Assembly: GCA_964655435.1 (NCBI GenBank)
Contig: CAZZMP010000005.1
Coordinates: 1 to 64,000 of the forward strand
From: Trichlorobacter sp964655435
GTDB taxonomy: Bacteria; Desulfobacterota; Desulfuromonadia; Geobacterales; Pseudopelobacteraceae
Length of the DNA: 64,000 nucleotides
Direction of reading: 5' to 3'
Positions 60,742 to 64,000 of this stretch are shown piece by piece (the stretch's first letter is position 1; each line of letters begins with the position of its first letter). Made by a program: the position numbers and the translations under genes. The notes under the pieces were generated by a model. The model had not been told where the DNA came from. It did no database searches and saw only the letters and a program-made list of their open reading frames with translations.

Positions 60742-61461
60742 TTAGTTGTTTGTCAAGGGGTGCAAAAAAATGACAAAAGCTCCATTGCCTCCCATCTCTG
60801 GAGGAGCAGGAGCAAATTCACCAACAAGTTCACGTCCCTGATCTCGTAACCATGCGGCTACTGTCTGCTGGAGCACCGGTTCAACTGCTGAGTGGATTCC
60901 CTTTCCGGTTATCACAAGCACTGCTTTCTCACCTACAGCTTGTGCAGACCGGAGAAACGGCATCAGTGATTCAACAGCTTCTTCACGGGTAAGACCATGC
61001 AAATCCAGCTGACGATTAAGTTTTATAATTCCTCTCTTTATCTGTTTCAGACGGTTTCCTGGTAATGGTCGTAGTTCATCATCTTCAGGCAGGCTGTCTT
61101 TAAATTGGACATCAAGTTGAAGCTTTTCCAACTCCTGCAGGAATGTTTTGCGTGCGGCAATCTCTTCCCTGGGTAAAGGCTTTTTAAATGTGGGTATTCC
61201 GGTTATCTCCTCCTTTTTGAACTTTCCTGTCTTTTTTACAGCAGGCCTTACAGGCTCTTTATTATCAAGTCGTCTGACACCGGCCATTGCCTGAATAAAT
61301 AGTTCGTCTGATTTCTGCTCTGGCTTTGTTTCCTTTTTTTTCTCGACAGGTTTTTGTTGCGTCTGTTCTTCAAGAACAATCCCTTTAAGTTTTGTAAAAG
61401 GATTGTTACTAAAGGGGGGGGGATTTGGAGCTTTTTGTTCTTTCTGCTTTTTTTTCGGCAT
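60742..61461 (-). CDS. Smr-domain protein
   Basis: 239 residues. Long basic, Lys/Glu/Pro-rich N-terminal region (about 1-145) with a nucleic-acid-binding look, then a C-terminal Smr domain with LDLHGLTREEA (about 152-162), VLVITGKGIHS and GGNGAFVIFL. Smr domains are nucleases linked to MutS2 and recombination or ribosome rescue. No MutS part here. AAGGAAAGATC precedes the ATG. Nine bases after the DUF401 gene. Confidence 0.87.
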   Translation of the reverse strand: MPKKKQKEQKAPNPPPFSNNPFTKLKGIVLEEQTQQKPVEKKKETKPEQKSDELFIQAMAGVRRLDNKEPVRPAVKKTGKFKKEEITGIPTFKKPLPREEIAARKTFLQELEKLQLDVQFKDSLPEDDELRPLPGNRLKQIKRGIIKLNRQLDLHGLTREEAVESLMPFLRSAQAVGEKAVLVITGKGIHSAVEPVLQQTVAAWLRDQGRELVGEFAPAPPEMGGNGAFVIFLHPLTNN

Positions 61462-61470
61462 GATCTTTCC

Positions 61471-62691
61471 TTAGTGATACAAGAGATATGGGATCATTGC
61501 TGCAGCTAGCACAATAAGAGATGGAGCAAGCAGACGGCGATATACTATAGCGGTATCTGCCGAGAAATATTCACGAGTCAATACAAAACAGAGGTGGACA
61601 GGCGAGAGCATTACACCGGCAAAACCTCCTGCAAATGCAAGGGCTTCAAGCCAGAGGTCAGGATGCCCATCTGCACCCATAAGAGGCAATAAAAGCGGAA
61701 ATGTTATCCCTACATATCCAACAGTCAGTCCGGTCATTACCCCTGCAATAAATGGAATAATAAGCATTAATAATGGTATAGGCAGGTCTGATGCAGCAAA
61801 GAAACTGGATATTCCGGCCAAAGACCCGGTTGAACGGAGAACCTCTTGAAAAATCATTATTCCTACAACCAGAAAAAGTGCTTTGAATGAGAGGCTTTCA
61901 TGCAATGTCTTTAAAATCTGAAGAGGTTTATAGCGATGAACGATGAAAAGGATTGCAACCCCGCCGGAAAGAGCCAGAACAGCACTGAAATTGAAGGCAA
62001 CAACAAGTGAGAGAGATATAAGGATTGGTGATGACATCAGTAAAAAGGTTCCAAACTGTTTCAGGCGTTTCTCATGACGGTTGTTCTGTTCAGTCTCTGG
62101 TCTGGCTATGTTATGAAAACAGAACCAGGCACCCGCAAAAATTACCGTAATGGCAAAGGGGAGGTGGGAGATAAAGAGTTGTTGAGTTGATATACCACTA
62201 AGTCCTGCCACAAGTATTATGCCAGGATATAGTGGCGATATATACTCCCATATATGTCTGTACCAATAGTTTATCAGCGCCTTCTGTTCAGGAGTTGACG
62301 TTATTCCCTCTGCCGCCTGTGCTACCATAGGAGCTGAAAAGACTGCACCACCAGGCGAGGGGAGCATTCCTATCATTGCTGGAAGAGCTGCCATAACCAT
62401 CCTGCGATCAGGTAGGGCTGCTGAAAGTGATGTTACCATTCGCTTTAACATACCTGTTGTGCGCAGGAGGTTTTCCATGACCATTGTTAGAGCCAGAGTG
62501 GCAGTCATCTCAACTGATTTTGGCGAAGCTATGCCAAGATATATGGATCGTCCAAGTTCATGGAGTGGAAGCAGATAAAGAAGTGCTAAAAGAAGGGAGC
62601 CAATCGGCATTACGGCTGTCATGGAGACCTTACGTCTCAAGAGCCAGATGATAAAAATCAGCACCAAGCCGGTCAAAAGCAGATGTCTCAT
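61471..62691 (-). CDS. DUF401-family membrane protein, possible transporter
   Basis: 406 residues, highly hydrophobic, with about ten membrane helices, for example MRHLLLTGLVLIFIIWLL, LALTMVMENLLRTTG, FAGVMLSPVHLCFVL. The family resembles permeases (DUF401, near the IT/citrate-transporter-like fold) of unknown substrate. Conserved GMLPSPGGAVFSAPM (107-121) and GLTVGYVGITFPLLLPLMG suggest two symmetric re-entrant loops. Starts four bases after the response-regulator stop; probably co-transcribed. Confidence 0.8.
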   Translation of the reverse strand: MRHLLLTGLVLIFIIWLLRRKVSMTAVMPIGSLLLALLYLLPLHELGRSIYLGIASPKSVEMTATLALTMVMENLLRTTGMLKRMVTSLSAALPDRRMVMAALPAMIGMLPSPGGAVFSAPMVAQAAEGITSTPEQKALINYWYRHIWEYISPLYPGIILVAGLSGISTQQLFISHLPFAITVIFAGAWFCFHNIARPETEQNNRHEKRLKQFGTFLLMSSPILISLSLVVAFNFSAVLALSGGVAILFIVHRYKPLQILKTLHESLSFKALFLVVGIMIFQEVLRSTGSLAGISSFFAASDLPIPLLMLIIPFIAGVMTGLTVGYVGITFPLLLPLMGADGHPDLWLEALAFAGGFAGVMLSPVHLCFVLTREYFSADTAIVYRRLLAPSLIVLAAAMIPYLLYH

Positions 62692-62695
62692 GACC

Positions 62696-63085
62696 TTAAC
62701 TCTCCAGCTTAGCCTTGCTGCTAAGGGAACTGAAGATCATATCCAACACGGCTTTTTGGCGGACTTCATGTTTATTGAGTACCGCAAGGCAGCTTCCCAT
62801 AGGACACTGCTCATGCAAAAAATCTGCATCACGGCTGGAAAGGATTACAATCCTTCGTTTTTCTATTCCGGATTGTACAGCAAATTTCAATAGTTTAAGC
62901 CCATCCAGGGTTGGCATCTCAAAGTCTATCAAAATTAGATCATATGGAGCCTTTTTGATAACAGTTAAAGCTTCAAGCGGGTTGTTGCAGATTTCAACCG
63001 CAAGCAGAGGGTACTGCTCTGCAATATAATCTTTTAGCAGACGGGTAAAAGCGGGGTCGTCATCTATCAGTAAAATTTTTCCCAT
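62696..63085 (-). CDS. Stand-alone response-regulator receiver protein
   Basis: 129 residues, receiver only. D54 in LILIDFEMPTL is the predicted phospho-acceptor, with acidic IDDDP near the N-terminus; the switch lysine fits K105 (VLNKHE), though the usual TKP is LNK. No output domain or kinase in the neighbourhood. CheY-like single-domain regulator, output unknown. Between a membrane protein and a DUF401 permease in the same operon. Confidence 0.88.
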   Translation of the reverse strand: MGKILLIDDDPAFTRLLKDYIAEQYPLLAVEICNNPLEALTVIKKAPYDLILIDFEMPTLDGLKLLKFAVQSGIEKRRIVILSSRDADFLHEQCPMGSCLAVLNKHEVRQKAVLDMIFSSLSSKAKLES

Positions 63086-63102
63086 TTGTTATTCTCTATA
63101 TA

Positions 63103-63555
63103 CTAAAACAGGTAGGGGGAGTTATTGATAAACTGTTCTCTCTGTTTCCAGATTATACGGCTTACCCAGAGCACTATCCCGATAGTCAAGAGGTTGCTGA
63201 ATAACATCCCCTTCGGATCTATTGTCCGTTCAAGTATTCTTTCAAGCTCATTATGAGACACTAGAAACAGGTTTGCCAGAATATTCAGCACTTCATATCC
63301 GTTATAGACCAGTAGAAGTATCCATGTAAGATGCTGTCGCTGCCAGAGTCCCAGGAAGAGATAGAGGCATAAAAGGCTGTCTACCATTATGAATATTCTT
63401 GCTGATTTTCCCTCAAGAATATGTCCGAAAAGAGGAATCGGCTGTCCATAGCTCATTAATGTCATAAGAAGCATGAAGAGATATAGACCTGTTAACATAA
63501 TCATGGTCTGGGAGCGGGGAGAAGCGTCATCACGGTTAGGAAGGCCGTCAATCAT
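63103..63555 (-). CDS. Four-helix membrane protein, unknown
   Basis: 150 residues with four membrane segments: ~18-36 (IMLTGLYLFMLLMTLMSYG), ~53-72, ~77-96 (LTWILLLVYNGYEVLNILA) and ~118-135 (LLTIGIVLWVSRII). No known family seen. Translation is coupled by ATGA (63552-63555) to the small ORF upstream and the response-regulator gene follows 17 bases later. Confidence 0.7.
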   Translation of the reverse strand: MIDGLPNRDDASPRSQTMIMLTGLYLFMLLMTLMSYGQPIPLFGHILEGKSARIFIMVDSLLCLYLFLGLWQRQHLTWILLLVYNGYEVLNILANLFLVSHNELERILERTIDPKGMLFSNLLTIGIVLWVSRIIWKQREQFINNSPYLF

Positions 63556-63653
63556 GACTTTTTCTTCCTCATATCACTTATTCCCACGCAAAAGGCTATG
63601 ACCAGAAGTATAAAACAGATGAATAACCAATCTGCATTACTGAATCCAAACAT
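63552..63653 (-). CDS. 33-residue membrane peptide, unknown
   Basis: 33 residues, too short for usual annotation: MFGFSNADWLFICFILLVIA and a basic tail (MRKKKS). One membrane helix (9-27). GGAAGGTG lies just upstream, the ATG directly abuts the TAG of the preceding gene, and its stop overlaps the next gene start as ATGA. The strict coupling on both sides supports a real small gene, possibly a membrane partner of the four-helix protein. Confidence 0.6.
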   Translation of the reverse strand: MFGFSNADWLFICFILLVIAFCVGISDMRKKKS

Positions 63654-64000
63654 CTAACACCTTCCGCGAACTGCATCGGCCTTGTCGATCATATTTACGG
63701 CACGATAACATTGTTCAAGAAAACGATATACCCCTGCCATTGGAAACTGAGCGCAGAATACCTCGTCTGCAAGTACATCTTCTGCAATAGCCGCAGCCTC
63801 GTAGTATTCTTCTTCCTGATGTTGTTCAAAGGCAACAGAGAGAGCCGTCAGATAGTCTAAAGCAGGAACTTTGGGCAATTCCCCTTTTTTGATTGCATTG
63901 ATCCTTGCTGTAAGAGCAAGACGTTCCGAATCTTTAAGTTTGTCAAGCAGGGGTTCCCATAGTTGAAGAGTTTCTTCATAGTGTCCAAGCACATAATGTG
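63654..64000 (-). CDS. TPR-like protein, truncated by the window end
   Basis: 115 codons seen; the frame is open to the window end, so the N-terminus is missing. Helical repeats of TPR type (HYVLGHYEETLQLWEPLLDK and YYEAAAIAEDVLADE), ending FLEQCYRAVNMIDKADAV. Probably an adaptor or scaffold. Its stop abuts the ATG of the 33-residue membrane ORF, so it begins the small operon. Confidence 0.7.
   Translation of the reverse strand, partial: HYVLGHYEETLQLWEPLLDKLKDSERLALTARINAIKKGELPKVPALDYLTALSVAFEQHQEEEYYEAAAIAEDVLADEVFCAQFPMAGVYRFLEQCYRAVNMIDKADAVRGRC

Noticed and set aside
1..64000. tRNA, rRNA or CRISPR arrays
   Set aside because: No cloverleaf-like stretch, rRNA core sequence or regularly spaced repeat was found on reading, though a covariance search was not possible.

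Overview
The window looks like chromosomal DNA of a Gram-negative, flagellated deltaproteobacterium, most likely a Geobacter or Trichlorobacter relative (Desulfuromonadales/Geobacterales). This is inferred from gene content: a leucine T-box in front of leuA, PPDK with its regulatory kinase, SelA/SelB, a full Tol-Pal system, a DUF2845 periplasmic protein, a DUF512 radical-SAM protein and FlbD/MotAB. Composition is fairly AT-rich. Almost everything is ordinary, well-packed housekeeping DNA. No rRNA, tRNA, CRISPR array, prophage or intact insertion sequence was found; the only mobile DNA is one broken transposase at 26.7-27.3 kb.

Layout. 0-1.6 kb: a three-gene minus-strand operon of unknown function ending with a SprA-like predicted metalloprotease. 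1.7-8 kb: proA facing ppdK and selB. 8.2-10.9 kb: a PilZ protein, FlbD, MotA and MotB (motility and c-di-GMP). 10.9-22.7 kb (minus): prmA-rsmE, a zinc-ribbon protein, mutL-miaA-hfq-radical SAM, then gyrA-HEAT-like-gpsA. 22.9-25.9 kb (plus): ppsR (the predicted regulator of PPDK), an orphan OmpR-type regulator and a DegP-type protease. 26-27.6 kb: a NifX-like gene and the IS remnant. 27.6-35.9 kb (plus): lipoprotein, OsmC, FtsK, nitrilase and tolQRAB-pal. 36-42 kb: a four-gene RND efflux operon behind a strong promoter that overlaps a perfect 24-bp palindrome. 42.1-49.6 kb: ppiB, a VWA-like protein with a probably leaderless mRNA, gpmI, a MacA-like adaptor, galE, a TIM-barrel protein and an ion channel with a TrkA-type domain. 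49.7-54.2 kb (plus): gntR-selA-ispD-histidine kinase and a DsbC-like protein. 54.2-60.7 kb (minus): a eukaryote-type hexokinase, acyl-CoA synthetase, T-box-leuA, lipoprotein, gamma-carbonic anhydrase and FmdB. 60.7-64 kb (minus): Smr protein, DUF401 permease, response regulator, two small membrane proteins and a truncated TPR gene.

Functional links. PpsR (22.9 kb) probably controls PpdK (3.3 kb) by phosphorylating the threonine two residues before its catalytic histidine. SelA and SelB are on separate loci 42 kb apart, with no tRNA-Sec seen. Tol-Pal, DegP, FtsK and the RND pump form an envelope-heavy middle. gpmI, ppdK, galE and hexokinase cover central sugar metabolism.

The best candidates for new biology are the SprA-like operon (93-1589), the dyad-controlled efflux operon containing a DUF2845 gene, the leaderless VWA gene, the histidine kinase with a dead receiver, the bacterial copy of a eukaryote-type hexokinase, the K+-channel-like protein with an altered filter, and the coupled 33-residue membrane ORF near the end. 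Starts were reassigned from Shine-Dalgarno position and overlap where the longest frame looked wrong. All functions are predictions from sequence reading alone.
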